From NCBI RefSeq assembly GCF_003002825.1, contig NZ_PVTE01000027.1:18057-82056 (forward strand): a DNA stretch of 64,000 nucleotides, in the 5' to 3' direction. Made by a program: the position numbers and the translations under genes. Below the pieces are notes generated by a model. The model saw nothing but the letters and a program-made list of their open reading frames with translations. It ran no database searches and was not told the origin of the DNA. This DNA comes from Spirosoma oryzae. Lineage in GTDB: Bacteria; Bacteroidota; Bacteroidia; Cytophagales; Spirosomataceae. Every line of letters begins with the position of its first letter. Position 1 is the stretch's first letter. Shown here one piece after another: positions 38,211-47,952 of this stretch.

Positions 38211-39095
38211 ATGCCCCATCGTATAGGTAAGCCCGTTCTGGGGCTTGTATTTTTTAGCATGGCCCTTCTTTTTGTCAGCGATTACGCCGTCGCGTGGCCC
38301 AGCAAACGCATCAGTGACATTACCTATGTCAACCCCAGCACGCCCGGTTTCGACACCGAGCGCCACCAACTCGACGTATACCAGCCAAGCCGAAAGTCGA
38401 CCGAAAAGCGACCGGTTGTGGTGTTTATCCACGGCGGTAGCTGGAACAGCGGCAGCAAGAATATCTACTGGTTCGTTGGCCGCCGACTTGCCAAGCAGGG
38501 CGTCGTAGCCGTCATTATCAACTATCGACTGGCCCCTAACGTAGAGGTTCCGGCCATGGCCGACGACGCAGCCCGAGCCGTTCAGTGGACGCAGCAGCAT
38601 ATCGCCGACTACGGTGGTGATCCTGATCGCATCTTCGTCATGGGGCATTCGGCCGGGGCCGGACTTGCCGCCCTGCTGGCTACCGACAACACGTATTTCT
38701 CCCGACTGGGGGTAGCCGCGAATCCGATCAAAGGGGCCATTCTGGACGACCCCGCCGGGCTGGATATGTACGATTATCTGAAGAAGATGGCTTACCCCAA
38801 CGACGAGCAGTACCTCATCCCGTTCGGCAAAAATCCCGACGTATGGCGGGCCGTTTCGCCCATGTACCACGTGTCGAAAGCCAGTCCACCCATGCTGCTT
38901 TTCGTCGGTGGCAGGACGTATCCCAGCATTGCCAGCAGCAGTGAGCAGTTTCGGCAGAAGTTGGTTGAGCTGGGCGTTCAACACGAGTTCACGCTCATTC
39001 CCGGCAAAAAGCACATTCCGATGGTATTGCAGTTGTTCTGGAAACACAATGTCATCTACCAGAAGCTACTGAAGCTGGTCGGGACTACTAGGTGA
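38211..39095 (+). CDS. Secreted alpha/beta hydrolase (BD-FAE/carboxylesterase type)
   Basis: This 294-aa protein has an N-terminal signal or anchor (LGLVFFSMALLFVSDYAVA). The oxyanion motif is HGGSWNSG (about 73-80), the nucleophile elbow GHSAGAG (Ser about 147), and the His-containing IPGKKHIPM lies near the C-terminus (about 266). Such esterases remove acetyl, feruloyl or similar groups from polysaccharides. Upstream of a GH88/105 enzyme and a Kelch protein on the same strand, they may form one carbohydrate-degrading group. Confidence 0.85.
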   Translation: MPHRIGKPVLGLVFFSMALLFVSDYAVAWPSKRISDITYVNPSTPGFDTERHQLDVYQPSRKSTEKRPVVVFIHGGSWNSGSKNIYWFVGRRLAKQGVVAVIINYRLAPNVEVPAMADDAARAVQWTQQHIADYGGDPDRIFVMGHSAGAGLAALLATDNTYFSRLGVAANPIKGAILDDPAGLDMYDYLKKMAYPNDEQYLIPFGKNPDVWRAVSPMYHVSKASPPMLLFVGGRTYPSIASSSEQFRQKLVELGVQHEFTLIPGKKHIPMVLQLFWKHNVIYQKLLKLVGTTR

Positions 39096-39150
39096 GTAAC
39101 GGCGGGTGGAATCACGCTTTCTGACAGAAATTACCTAAACCTGCCCGTTT

Positions 39151-40533
39151 GTGACCCACCTGTTTACCCGCCTTGCCCTAACGACCACCGGCCTCCTGAC
39201 CATTTGCGTGCCCCTGCTGGCGCAGACACCGACTCCCAAAGCCAACGATTCGACAACACCGTTACACCTGCTCCAGCCCGACTATCCGGTACCCTACGGC
39301 GCGCCCCGTATCGACAGTGTAACGGCCGTGCTGAACCGGGTCTACCTATACCTCGATGGCGCGACCCCGGCACTGCTGATCGACAAGGAGTCGGGGCACC
39401 GAATCGACCCCATCGGTACAGTCAACCCCAACGCCATTATCAAGCCCGGCGACTTTCGGCTGACAAGCTACGAATGGGGTGTGACCTATGCGGGCATGCT
39501 GCTCGCGAGCGAAGCCACCGGCGACCCGCGATTCGCCGACTATACCCGCAAACGGCTGGCGTTTCTCACGAGCTTACGTCCCTATTTTCAGGCACAGGTT
39601 ACCAGCGATCCGAAGGCCAACACACCCCTGCGGCAAATGCTAGCTCCGCACGCCCTCGACGATGCCGGTGCGATGTGTGCGGCCATGATTAAGACGGCTC
39701 TGTTGAAAGAACAGGCCGGAGCGAACTCACTGAAGACGGCGCTCCGCCCGCAGATCGATGCGTACGTGCGGTACATCATGACCAAAGAATATCGGCTGGC
39801 CGATGGTACGCTGGCCCGCAATCGCCCGCAACCCAACACGCTTTGGCTCGACGACTTGTTCATGAGCGTACCGGCACTCGCACAGATGGGGAAACTGACC
39901 GGCGATAAACTGTACTACGACGAAGCCGTCAAGCAGGTGTTGCAGTTCTCGAAGCGCATGTTCAACCGCGACAAGGGACTGTTTATGCATGGCTGGGTCG
40001 AGGGCATGGGCGTTCACCCGGAGTTTCACTGGGCGCGGGCCAACGGCTGGGCGATTCTGACGCTGGTTGAATTACTCGACGTTCTGCCTGCCAACCATAC
40101 TGGTCGCCCGGCGGTGCTTGACCTGCTGAAAGCACACGCCAAAGGCTTAGCTGCCCGGCAGTCGGGCTCCGGGTTCTGGCACCAACTCCTCGACCGCCCC
40201 GACTCGTACCTGGAAACCTCCGCGACGGCCATCTACGCTTATTCAATCGCGCGGGCCATCAACCGGGGCTGGCTCGATCCGCTGGCCTACGCGCCCATGA
40301 CACTGCTGGCCTGGAATGCCGTCACCACAAAGGTGACGCCCGGCGGACAGGTAGAGGGTACCTGCGTCGGTACGGGGATGGGCTTCGATCCGGCCTTTTA
40401 TTATCACCGGCCGATTAATGTCTTTGCTGCCCACGGCTACGGACCGGTCTTACTGGCGGGGGCCGAAGTCATCAACTTGCTCAAAAATAAATCATTCGCC
40501 ATCAACGACAGCTCGCTGCAACTGGTGAAGTAG
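39151..40533 (+). CDS. Glycoside hydrolase family 88/105-like unsaturated uronyl hydrolase
   Basis: This 460-aa protein starts at GTG and has a signal peptide ending LLAQ (about 24). The (alpha/alpha)6-barrel fold is visible through repeated helices: LDDLFMSVPALAQMGKLTGDKLYYDEA (metal/substrate region about 230-256), GLFMHGW, HWARANGWAILTLVELL, and TATAIYAYSIARAINRGWL. These are signatures of unsaturated rhamnogalacturonyl hydrolases (YteR/GH105). It hydrolyses the unsaturated uronate left by a lyase; the lyase is not in the cluster. Confidence 0.9.
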   Translation: MTHLFTRLALTTTGLLTICVPLLAQTPTPKANDSTTPLHLLQPDYPVPYGAPRIDSVTAVLNRVYLYLDGATPALLIDKESGHRIDPIGTVNPNAIIKPGDFRLTSYEWGVTYAGMLLASEATGDPRFADYTRKRLAFLTSLRPYFQAQVTSDPKANTPLRQMLAPHALDDAGAMCAAMIKTALLKEQAGANSLKTALRPQIDAYVRYIMTKEYRLADGTLARNRPQPNTLWLDDLFMSVPALAQMGKLTGDKLYYDEAVKQVLQFSKRMFNRDKGLFMHGWVEGMGVHPEFHWARANGWAILTLVELLDVLPANHTGRPAVLDLLKAHAKGLAARQSGSGFWHQLLDRPDSYLETSATAIYAYSIARAINRGWLDPLAYAPMTLLAWNAVTTKVTPGGQVEGTCVGTGMGFDPAFYYHRPINVFAAHGYGPVLLAGAEVINLLKNKSFAINDSSLQLVK

Positions 40534-40705
40534 GTTTACGGTATTCGGTTTTCAGTTTTCGGTTTACTGCCCGGTACACTCGTTGACCAGAATCAGACAT
40601 CGTAAGCCGAAAATCGGGAACTGCCTGTCGAACTCGGCATACCGAAAACCGTAAACCGAATACCGTAAACTTTACACCGTAAACTGCATACCGTAAACCA
40701 AAAAT
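40533..40705. repeat. GTAAACCGAATACCG repeat cluster
   Basis: TTTACGGTATTCGGTTTTCAG-type arms lie at 40534-40565. Several complementary copies (ACCGAAAACCGTAAACCG, AATACCGTAAAC) lie at 40640-40700. The gap between GH105 and Kelch genes is filled almost completely. Confidence 0.7.
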
Positions 40706-40710
40706 CAACC

Positions 40711-41664
40711 ATGAAATTTATCCTCCCCCTGCTGGCCACTACGATCACGGCGACGGCTCAGTCGTGGCACCCGGTCGAGACGAAAAATACGTGCAGTGCC
40801 CGCCATGAAAATGCGGCTGCGATTGTCGGCGACAGTCTGTACGCGATTGGGGGACGGGGCATGCGGCCGGTGGATGCGCTCAACCTGAAAACGGGCGTCT
40901 GGCAGGTGCATCCTGCCCCACCCAGCGAGATGAATCACGTGCAGGCTGTCAGTTATAATGGCGAGGTGTACATCATGGGAGCCTTCAAAGGCGCTTATCC
41001 GCACGAAACTGTACTGCCGACCATACTGATCTACAGCCCGAAGCGGGGTGCCTGGCGGGAAGGACCAGCTATCCCTGTTGACCGATTACGGGGCGCGGGC
41101 GGCACCGTTGTCTACAACGACAAAATTTACATGGTCTGCGGCATCACCGACGGACATTACGACGGCCACGTTGCCTGGCTTGATGAGTTCGACCCAAAAA
41201 CGGGCACCTGGAAACGATTGGCGGATGCGCCCCGTACCCGCGACCACGTACAGGTAACCGTCGCCGACAATAAACTGTATGTCGCGGGTGGACGCCGGTC
41301 GACGGCCCGTATCGGTAAAGTGCTCGAACTCCTGGTGCCGGAAGTCGATGTGTATGATTTCAAGACAGGACAGTGGTCGACCCTACCGACTACGTCAAAT
41401 TTGCCCACCCCACGCGCCGGCAACATGGCCGTTACGCAGGACGGCAAGGTCTGGATTATTGGTGGGGAAACCGTGCAGACTCTGTCGCATAACGAAGCCG
41501 AAGCCCTCGACCCCAAAACCAATACATGGGTCAAAACCACCCGCATGAATCAGGGGCGGCACGGCACGGGTGCCGCAGTCTACAACAATCAGATTTACGT
41601 CGTCGCCGGCTCCGCCAACCACGGCGGTGGCCCGGAGCTGAATACGGTGGAAGTGATGCGGTGA
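40711..41664 (+). CDS. Secreted Kelch-repeat protein
   Basis: This 317-aa protein has a short signal (MKFILPLLATTITATAQ) and about six Kelch repeats. The typical GG pairs are IGGRGMRPVDAL, AGGRRSTARIG, IIGGE and the W-x-x-x spacing WHPVE, GVWQVHPAP, GAWREGP, GTWKRLADAP, WSTLPTTS, NTWVKTTRM. It forms a six-bladed beta-propeller, probably sugar-binding or a sialate-mutarotase-like role. Co-oriented with the GH88/105 gene. Confidence 0.9.
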   Translation: MKFILPLLATTITATAQSWHPVETKNTCSARHENAAAIVGDSLYAIGGRGMRPVDALNLKTGVWQVHPAPPSEMNHVQAVSYNGEVYIMGAFKGAYPHETVLPTILIYSPKRGAWREGPAIPVDRLRGAGGTVVYNDKIYMVCGITDGHYDGHVAWLDEFDPKTGTWKRLADAPRTRDHVQVTVADNKLYVAGGRRSTARIGKVLELLVPEVDVYDFKTGQWSTLPTTSNLPTPRAGNMAVTQDGKVWIIGGETVQTLSHNEAEALDPKTNTWVKTTRMNQGRHGTGAAVYNNQIYVVAGSANHGGGPELNTVEVMR

Positions 41665-41754
41665 GTTTAAAGTTTGTGGTTCAAGGTTTAAGGTTGGCTA
41701 TTACGCTGTATGATGATGTGTCTAACCTTCAACCTTGAACCACAAACTTTAAAC
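41665..41754. repeat. Palindrome (GTTTAAAGTTTGTGGTTC) between convergent genes
   Basis: GTTTAAAGTTTGTGGTTCAAGG (two pieces, 41665-41690) is complementary to CCTTGAACCACAAACTTTAAAC (41733-41754). The GT gene's stop codon (41749-41751) lies in the right arm. Confidence 0.75.
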
Positions 41755-42816
41755 TAGCGAAGCGTACACCCCTAAATACTGCCGGGCTGCGGTTTGCCAG
41801 GAGAATTGGGCTGCGTGTTGCCGGATGACGTCGGCGCGGTTGTTTCGCGCGTAGTCGACCATACCTTCGCGGTAGGCAGTTTGTAACGCATCAGCCGTAA
41901 AATCAGGGAAATAGTAAGCCGCAGCGCCACCGATTTCGGGGAGGGCCGTTCGTGTCGACAGGAACACCGGTTTGCCAAACTGCATCGCTTCCAGAACGGG
42001 CAGACCGAACCCTTCTGCCAGGGACGGATGCACCAGCGCCTGGCAGTTTCGCAGATACCAGCCCTTGTCGGCTTCCGACACGGTTCCCAGTAGCCGAAGC
42101 CGATCGTGTACACCTACCGTCTGCGCCTGTTGCTGCAGCTGCGCGACATACTCGGGGTCGTCGTGCCGGCCGATCAGGATCAGTTCCAGATCGGGATTCG
42201 CTTCCAGCAACGGTACCAGCACGCGAAAATTCTTCTTGGCATTCAAATAGCCGATGCCTAGCAAAAACGGGCGACTTGGTTGATAAGCGGGTGCGTCCAT
42301 CGCTGCCGCCGGTACCGGATCGACCCCATTGTAGATGACGTGTACGGGCTTGTTGCCGACATGACAATGAGCCAGCACGTCGTTTTTTGTGAACTCCGAA
42401 ATACACACCAACGCATCGCTACGATCGATAAGCGACTGCGTCAGGTTCATCCGTTTTTGTCGTATGGCCGGCGGTTCGTCTTCATGCAACACGTTTAAAT
42501 CGTGAATCGTCAGTACCACCTTTATTTGAGGAAACCGGCGTCGATCCGGTACGATGCGCCCCAGCTGAAACGGTGCGTGCCACACCCGACAGTCGCGCAG
42601 AAAGGGCTGGTAAACGGAATGCCACCATTGTTCAACGATGTGGTACGGGCGGGGTGGCAGTTGTAGCCGTCGGCGGGGAGGCAGGTAGAGCTGGATGGGT
42701 GGGTGGTCGGCGGCTGCCTGTTGCTGATTAAGGTATTCACTCAATTGCTGACAGTACTGATACAGCCCCGTATGTGGGTGTTTCATCGGCCCACAATCCA
42801 GAATAATTTTTCCCAT
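41749..42816 (-). CDS. Glycosyltransferase family 4 (GT-B), paralog 1
   Basis: This 355-aa protein starts at 42816 (MGKIILDCGPMKHPHTGLYQY). The N-terminal Rossmann part has GRIVPDRRRF and VVLTIHDLNVLHEDEP. The C-terminal part has RPFLLGIGYLNAKKNFRVLVPLL and the donor-binding EGFGLPVLEAMQFGKPVFLS, with the family's E-x7-E pattern. It transfers a nucleotide-activated sugar in the cytoplasm. Paralog of the divergent gene at 43055; together they flank an ABC exporter region. Confidence 0.9.
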   Translation of the reverse strand: MGKIILDCGPMKHPHTGLYQYCQQLSEYLNQQQAAADHPPIQLYLPPRRRLQLPPRPYHIVEQWWHSVYQPFLRDCRVWHAPFQLGRIVPDRRRFPQIKVVLTIHDLNVLHEDEPPAIRQKRMNLTQSLIDRSDALVCISEFTKNDVLAHCHVGNKPVHVIYNGVDPVPAAAMDAPAYQPSRPFLLGIGYLNAKKNFRVLVPLLEANPDLELILIGRHDDPEYVAQLQQQAQTVGVHDRLRLLGTVSEADKGWYLRNCQALVHPSLAEGFGLPVLEAMQFGKPVFLSTRTALPEIGGAAAYYFPDFTADALQTAYREGMVDYARNNRADVIRQHAAQFSWQTAARQYLGVYASLV

Positions 42817-43054
42817 GTAGTCGAAAGATAGCATTTCACTACCCGTATTGAGCATCTTTGTACAACCATATGGCTCATTTTTGAGTCTTGCTATCGGAGA
42901 ACGATTGATTTCGGCTCCGTCGTCCTAAGCCTGAACCCTTATTGCGGCATTTACCAGTGTGCTCGGTGTACACTGTTTGGGAACGATATACGTTCTGGTA
43001 TACGACCCCTTGTCGCTACGCGCTGATTCCAGGTTTATCCATACAACAACCATT

Positions 43055-44107
43055 ATGACCCGTGTTATCTTCGATTGTGAACGCATGAAGTATGTCAATA
43101 CCGGGCTGTATTATTACTGTCTCAACCTCGGCAAAGCACTTCAGCAAAACATCACTCGGGAACAACTGACTATTTTCGGCCCGGCGCATGCGCAGTCAGC
43201 GTTTGGCTCATCGTTGCCCCTTATCCCGCAGCATTCGCTGCAAAAATTCAGGATGCCACCGGTCGAACAGTTTCACCTGTGGCACAGCACTTACCAAAGT
43301 TCCGACTACATTCCGCAGCGGAATCGTAAGATCAAAGTACTGCTGACGATTCATGATCTGAACTTTCTTCGGGACGACAAACCCGCCTGCAAAACGGCCC
43401 GCTACCTGGCCCAGATTCAGCGCAACATCGACCGAAGCGACGCCATTGTCTGCATTTCAGAGTTCAGCAAAAACGATGTACTGACCCATTGCGATACGCA
43501 CGGTAAGCCTATCTACATGATCTATAACGGCACCAACGACTTACCCAAACCGTTGCTGGCCCCGCGCTCCTACCGCCCCCGGACGCCGTTTCTATTCAAT
43601 GTCGGGGTCATTACCCGCAAGAAAAACCAACACCGGATTCTGCCCCTGCTGCAAACCAACCCCGCGCTGGAGCTGGTGCTGGCCGGGCGGCACGACGATA
43701 AGGATTACGCCCACTTCCTGCGGCAGCACGCATCGGAGCTAAACGTAGAAGATCGGGTTCACCTGGTGCACGAAATTACGGACGAAGAAAAGTCATGGTA
43801 TTACCACAATTGTCAGGCGGTCGTCATGCCGTCGCTGGCGGAGGGCTTCGGTCTGCCCGTAACCGAAGCGATGTCTATTGGAAAACCCGTATTTTTGTCA
43901 AAGAGTACAGCACTGCCCGAGATCGGCAAAGACCTGGCGTTCTACTTCGACGACTTCGATAACCTGCACGACGACTTTATGGACGGTATGCAACGTTACA
44001 CCAAGGCGGGTAGTCAGATGCAGGAAGCCATGATCGCACACAGTGCCAGCTTTAACTGGACCGATGCCGCTCGCAAGTATACGGAGGTGTATCGGTCAAT
44101 GACCTAA
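43055..44107 (+). CDS. Glycosyltransferase family 4 (GT-B), paralog 2
   Basis: This 350-aa protein is clearly related to the divergent gene: it starts MTRVIFDCERMKYVNTGLYYY (start chosen at 43055), shares LLTIHDLNFLRDD, SDAIVCISEFSKNDVLTHC and EGFGLPVTEAMSIGKPVFLS. The two genes appear to be a diverged duplicate pair. It precedes the ABC transporter by 22 bp on the same strand, so they are probably co-transcribed. Confidence 0.9.
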   Translation: MTRVIFDCERMKYVNTGLYYYCLNLGKALQQNITREQLTIFGPAHAQSAFGSSLPLIPQHSLQKFRMPPVEQFHLWHSTYQSSDYIPQRNRKIKVLLTIHDLNFLRDDKPACKTARYLAQIQRNIDRSDAIVCISEFSKNDVLTHCDTHGKPIYMIYNGTNDLPKPLLAPRSYRPRTPFLFNVGVITRKKNQHRILPLLQTNPALELVLAGRHDDKDYAHFLRQHASELNVEDRVHLVHEITDEEKSWYYHNCQAVVMPSLAEGFGLPVTEAMSIGKPVFLSKSTALPEIGKDLAFYFDDFDNLHDDFMDGMQRYTKAGSQMQEAMIAHSASFNWTDAARKYTEVYRSMT

Positions 44108-44129
44108 CGGCTCACGATACGTACAGCGA

Positions 44130-45968
44130 ATGAAGATTTATAAACGGTTAATGGCCTACGCCCAGCCTTACGGGCGTTTTTTAACTCCTTTTATTGTATT
44201 TACGCTGATTAGTGTGGTTTTCAACGTGTTTCAGTTCGCGTTGATCATCCCGCTGCTTAAGTTCCTGTTCAATCCCATCAGCACGGCCGATGCAGCCCGG
44301 TACGCAGTATCACCGGCCTTCAGCCTTACGCCGACGTACCTCCACGATCTGTTTTATCATTTGATCTATCAGCTCAAAGCCACTAATCCGGTTTATGTGC
44401 TATACTTCATTGCCGGTATGATTGTGGTCGCGGTCGTCATGACAAACCTGTTTCGGTTTCTGGCGCAACGGACCCTACTCAGCGCCCGGACGTTGCTGGT
44501 CAAGCGGTTACGGGAAGCCCTGTTCGAAAAAATCAATAACCTGCACCTGGGTTATTTTACGAAGGAGCAGAAAGGCGATCTGTTGTCGCGGCTTAACGGC
44601 GACGTATATGCCATCGAAAGTGTGGCGAGTAGCTCCGTCGAAGTCGTGTTCAAGGAGCCATTTATGCTCATCGCCTATTTCGTAGCCCTATTCGCTATCT
44701 CCTACAAACTGACGCTGTTTACGCTGCTGATCATTCCGATTTCGGCAATCGGTATTTCGGCCGTTACCAAGAAACTCAAGAAAGAAGCGAAGGACGTACA
44801 AACGTCAATGGGCCGTATGCTGACGCTCATGGACGAAACACTCATGGGCATGCGGATTCTGCGGGCGTTCAACGCAACACCGTTCGTACTGAATCGCTTC
44901 GCCGTCGAAAACGACTTCTACCGCAAGGTCAGCCTCGACAATTTCAAACGGCGGGAACTGGCTCCGGCGTTTTCGGAAGCGTCAGGGGTATTCGTGGTAG
45001 CCTGTATTCTGGTGTTTGGCGGTACGCTGGTCTTAAGCAGTCAGAGCGAACTACAAGCCAGTTCCTTTATCGCCTTCATCGCCATTTTCTCGCAGGTCAT
45101 CCGCCCGGCTAAAGCGATTGTCGTTGCCATTACGAACATTCAGCAGGGACAAGCGGCTGGCGAACGCGTCGTTGAACTGCTCGACAAACCCATTGAGATT
45201 CAGGACAAGCCCGACGCCCGGCCGATGCCGCCATTTCAACACGAGATCGTGTTCGACAATGTCAGCTTCCAGTATGGCGAAAAGCCGGTTCTGAAGAACA
45301 TCAGCTTCAAGATTGGTAAAGGCAAAAAAATCGCGCTGGTCGGCCCGTCGGGTGTAGGTAAGTCGACCATTGCCGATCTGATTCCGCGCTTCTACGAAAC
45401 CAATCAGGGTCGTGTCACCATCGACGGTGTCGACGTGCAGGACTTCAAGATGGAATCGCTACGGGCGCAGATGAGCTTCGTAACGCAGGAAATCATCCTG
45501 TTCAACGACACAATTTTCAACAACATCGCCCTCGGCAAGCCCGATGCGAAGCTGGAAGACGTGATCGAAGCCGCCAAAGTGGCCAACGCGCACCAGTTCA
45601 TCGTCGACACCGAAGATGGCTACAACACCATCATCGGCGACCGGGGTATCCGGCTCAGTGGCGGACAGCGGCAGCGGCTGAGTATCGCACGGGCCGTCTT
45701 TAAAAAACCGTCGATTCTGATTCTGGACGAAGCCACTTCGGCCCTGGATCTGGAATCGGAAAAATCGGTGCAGGATGCTCTCGACAACCTGATGGAGGGT
45801 CGTACGACGCTGGTTATTGCCCACCGGCTGAGCACTATCCGCGAAGCCGACGAAATCCTGATTATGGAAAAGGGAGAGATCATCGAACGAGGCAATCACT
45901 ACGAACTCATCAATCAGGAAAACAGCATCTACCGCCGGCTCAACACCATGCACGAGGTGTTGCAGTAG
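44130..45968 (+). CDS. MsbA-like ABC exporter (fused permease and ATPase)
   Basis: This 612-aa half transporter has six membrane segments in the first ~320 residues (ABC_membrane) and a nucleotide-binding domain from about 360. Walker A is GPSGVGKST (about 405), the Q-loop is FVTQE, the signature is LSGGQRQRLSIARAV (about 511) and Walker B is ILILDEATSALD. The H-loop is VIAHRLS. It probably flips a lipid-linked glycan or lipid A across the inner membrane, consistent with the glycosyltransferases around it. Confidence 0.93.
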   Translation: MKIYKRLMAYAQPYGRFLTPFIVFTLISVVFNVFQFALIIPLLKFLFNPISTADAARYAVSPAFSLTPTYLHDLFYHLIYQLKATNPVYVLYFIAGMIVVAVVMTNLFRFLAQRTLLSARTLLVKRLREALFEKINNLHLGYFTKEQKGDLLSRLNGDVYAIESVASSSVEVVFKEPFMLIAYFVALFAISYKLTLFTLLIIPISAIGISAVTKKLKKEAKDVQTSMGRMLTLMDETLMGMRILRAFNATPFVLNRFAVENDFYRKVSLDNFKRRELAPAFSEASGVFVVACILVFGGTLVLSSQSELQASSFIAFIAIFSQVIRPAKAIVVAITNIQQGQAAGERVVELLDKPIEIQDKPDARPMPPFQHEIVFDNVSFQYGEKPVLKNISFKIGKGKKIALVGPSGVGKSTIADLIPRFYETNQGRVTIDGVDVQDFKMESLRAQMSFVTQEIILFNDTIFNNIALGKPDAKLEDVIEAAKVANAHQFIVDTEDGYNTIIGDRGIRLSGGQRQRLSIARAVFKKPSILILDEATSALDLESEKSVQDALDNLMEGRTTLVIAHRLSTIREADEILIMEKGEIIERGNHYELINQENSIYRRLNTMHEVLQ

Positions 45969-45975
45969 GATTATG

Positions 45976-46052
45976 AAGAAAGAGGAAAGACGTAAGAAGA
46001 AAGAGTGAGTTCAAGTCATCATCTTTTTTCTTACGTCTTTCCTCTTTCTTCT
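45976..46052. repeat. Palindrome between the exporter and the next glycosyltransferase
   Basis: GAAGAAAGAGGAAAGACGTAAG (in two pieces) at 45976 on and its complement up to 46052 form a long hairpin between two convergent genes; it may terminate both. Confidence 0.7.
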
Positions 46053-46055
46053 CCA

Positions 46056-47291
46056 CTATTTCTTACTCGCTGCGTAATCGATTGCTTTGTCGAACTTGTC
46101 GAGTACGGTTTGCCAGGTGTAATACTGCTGCACGTACTGACGGCCATTTTCGGCCATCTTGCTCACATCCTGCGTCAGAATGTTGGTGATCGCCGTTTCG
46201 AGTTCGGCATAGGTGTGGTAGGCATATCCTGCCTGACTGGATTCGATATGGTCGCGCAGGATTTCGCAATCGGCATTGGCAATAACGGGCACGCCTACCG
46301 CCATACTTTCCAGGGTGACCATCGACAGACTTTCGTGCGGTGACGGCATGAGCAGCGCTTTTGCATTCATGAGCAGGCGGGCTTTCACGTCTTCATCGAC
46401 AAACCCCGCCGGAATGATGTCGGGATGGTTGGGAATTGGCATAAACGACTGACCAACCAGCACCAGTCTCAGCGACGACGGGTGCTTTTTTTTGTAGCGA
46501 ATAAACTGCTCGCACATCTTGTCGCACCCCTTTGCCGCGTCGATCCGGCCGATGTAAAGCAAATAGTCAGCGTCGCTGCCGATCAGTTCAGCCGTCGACT
46601 TTTCGGACACGGCGCGGGGCGGCTCGATACCAATTCCCACGATGTCGTTGTAAATCGACTCATTCTTAAACTGCCGGTGTACAAACCGCTTTTCACCCGG
46701 TGTCAGAAAAAGAATAGCGCGTGGCTTGTTGAACAAGGGCGGAAAGACAGGAAAATAAATTGGCTTCTCGTCATGCGCCGTCGGAATGAAGATCGATTTT
46801 TCGGGGGCTACGTACAAGCCTGCGACGGTCGGATAGTAGAGATAGGTAATAAAAATCAGCGCGTCGTACTGCTGCTGATTCTGTTTCAGGTAATCGATCA
46901 GACCGGGCGTATAAGGCCCTTGATACTTGGGCCAGTTCTCGATACACTCAGCGATCGACGGCCCTTTCAATGAGTAGTAGCTTTTCTTTAGCCAGCCCCA
47001 GACGCCCCGCTTCCCCAGATCAGTCAACTTGCGAAGCTGATGCTCCGTACGACCCGATAATTTGGCCTGGCGTTCATACTCGGCCGCAAAGCGGTGAACG
47101 CGTACGCCATTGATCATGGTTGTTTCGGCGGGATACCAGTTGGCCCATGTCTGGTACTCCAGTGCGCAACTGGTCAGCACGTCGACCTCGTAAGTCCGGG
47201 ACAACCGTTCGGCCAGGATACGACAGAGGTATTCAGCTCCGCCGTTGACTTCCACGCCGTAGCGCTGCACGATAAAGGCAATTTTTTTCAT
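46056..47291 (-). CDS. Glycosyltransferase family 4, cell-envelope glycan
   Basis: This 411-aa GT-B protein has the N-terminus IAFIVQRYGVEVNGGAEYLCRILAERL with the acceptor loop, central YLLYIGRIDAAKGCDKMCEQFI, and donor-binding HESLSMVTLESMAVGVPVIANADC. It is followed on the same strand by two GT2 genes after only 7 bp (47292-47298), so these three form an operon in the order GT2, GT2, GT4. Confidence 0.9.
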   Translation of the reverse strand: MKKIAFIVQRYGVEVNGGAEYLCRILAERLSRTYEVDVLTSCALEYQTWANWYPAETTMINGVRVHRFAAEYERQAKLSGRTEHQLRKLTDLGKRGVWGWLKKSYYSLKGPSIAECIENWPKYQGPYTPGLIDYLKQNQQQYDALIFITYLYYPTVAGLYVAPEKSIFIPTAHDEKPIYFPVFPPLFNKPRAILFLTPGEKRFVHRQFKNESIYNDIVGIGIEPPRAVSEKSTAELIGSDADYLLYIGRIDAAKGCDKMCEQFIRYKKKHPSSLRLVLVGQSFMPIPNHPDIIPAGFVDEDVKARLLMNAKALLMPSPHESLSMVTLESMAVGVPVIANADCEILRDHIESSQAGYAYHTYAELETAITNILTQDVSKMAENGRQYVQQYYTWQTVLDKFDKAIDYAASKK

Positions 47292-47298
47292 TGGTAAA

Positions 47299-47952
47299 TC
47301 ACGACTGTAACGTGTCGTACAGGTTGTTTTGTTGAATCTGCCGGCTTAGTGTTTTGTGGTGCATCAGGCAACGATCGTCCTGATCGGCGGGTAAAAAATG
47401 GCAGGTTTGCTGGCCCCGCAGTTGTTCGTGTACCCGGTATTGCCACCGGATATCACGACCCAGTCGAAACAGGCGTAACTGATAGTCCGGAAAATTGATA
47501 CGCCTGTCAGGCCCCAGCTGCCAGTTCCGCTGTGTTGCATAGGCGTCCGTCAGTCCGTCGACGTAATTGATACGGGGGACGGCGAAACAATCGGACTTGT
47601 TTTGTTTCACCAGCGTTTTCTTCAGTGACTTCATCAGGCCAGGCCCCGGCACTTCATCAGCATCCAGTTGAAAGAGATAATCACCTGATGCCCTGTCGAT
47701 CAACTGATTTTTGAACGTGGCAAAATCGCCATTCAGGCGGCTTTGTTCCCAGATCAGGTGCGGCCGGTACCGATTGATAACGGCCGTAACGGCTTCATCG
47801 ACAACTGTGGTGTCCTGAAGCACAATGACCTCGTCACGACGATCCTTGTGTTCCAGCAGGAAGGCAAGTAATCGGTCCAGTTCGGCGGCCTCGTTGCATA
47901 CCGTCAGGCCATAGGTGATGCGGATACGCCAGTAAAAAAAACGACTAAGCAT
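47299..47952 (-). CDS. Glycosyltransferase family 2, short
   Basis: This 217-aa GT-A protein has TYGLTVCNEAAELDRLLAFLLEH at the N-terminus and the metal/DXD-type motif LFQLDADEVPG (about 98-108). A C-terminal region with RVHEQLRG resembles the acceptor-binding part of lipopolysaccharide glycosyltransferases. Its start overlaps the end of the next gene by 8 bp, so translation is probably coupled. Confidence 0.85.
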   Translation of the reverse strand: MLSRFFYWRIRITYGLTVCNEAAELDRLLAFLLEHKDRRDEVIVLQDTTVVDEAVTAVINRYRPHLIWEQSRLNGDFATFKNQLIDRASGDYLFQLDADEVPGPGLMKSLKKTLVKQNKSDCFAVPRINYVDGLTDAYATQRNWQLGPDRRINFPDYQLRLFRLGRDIRWQYRVHEQLRGQQTCHFLPADQDDRCLMHHKTLSRQIQQNNLYDTLQS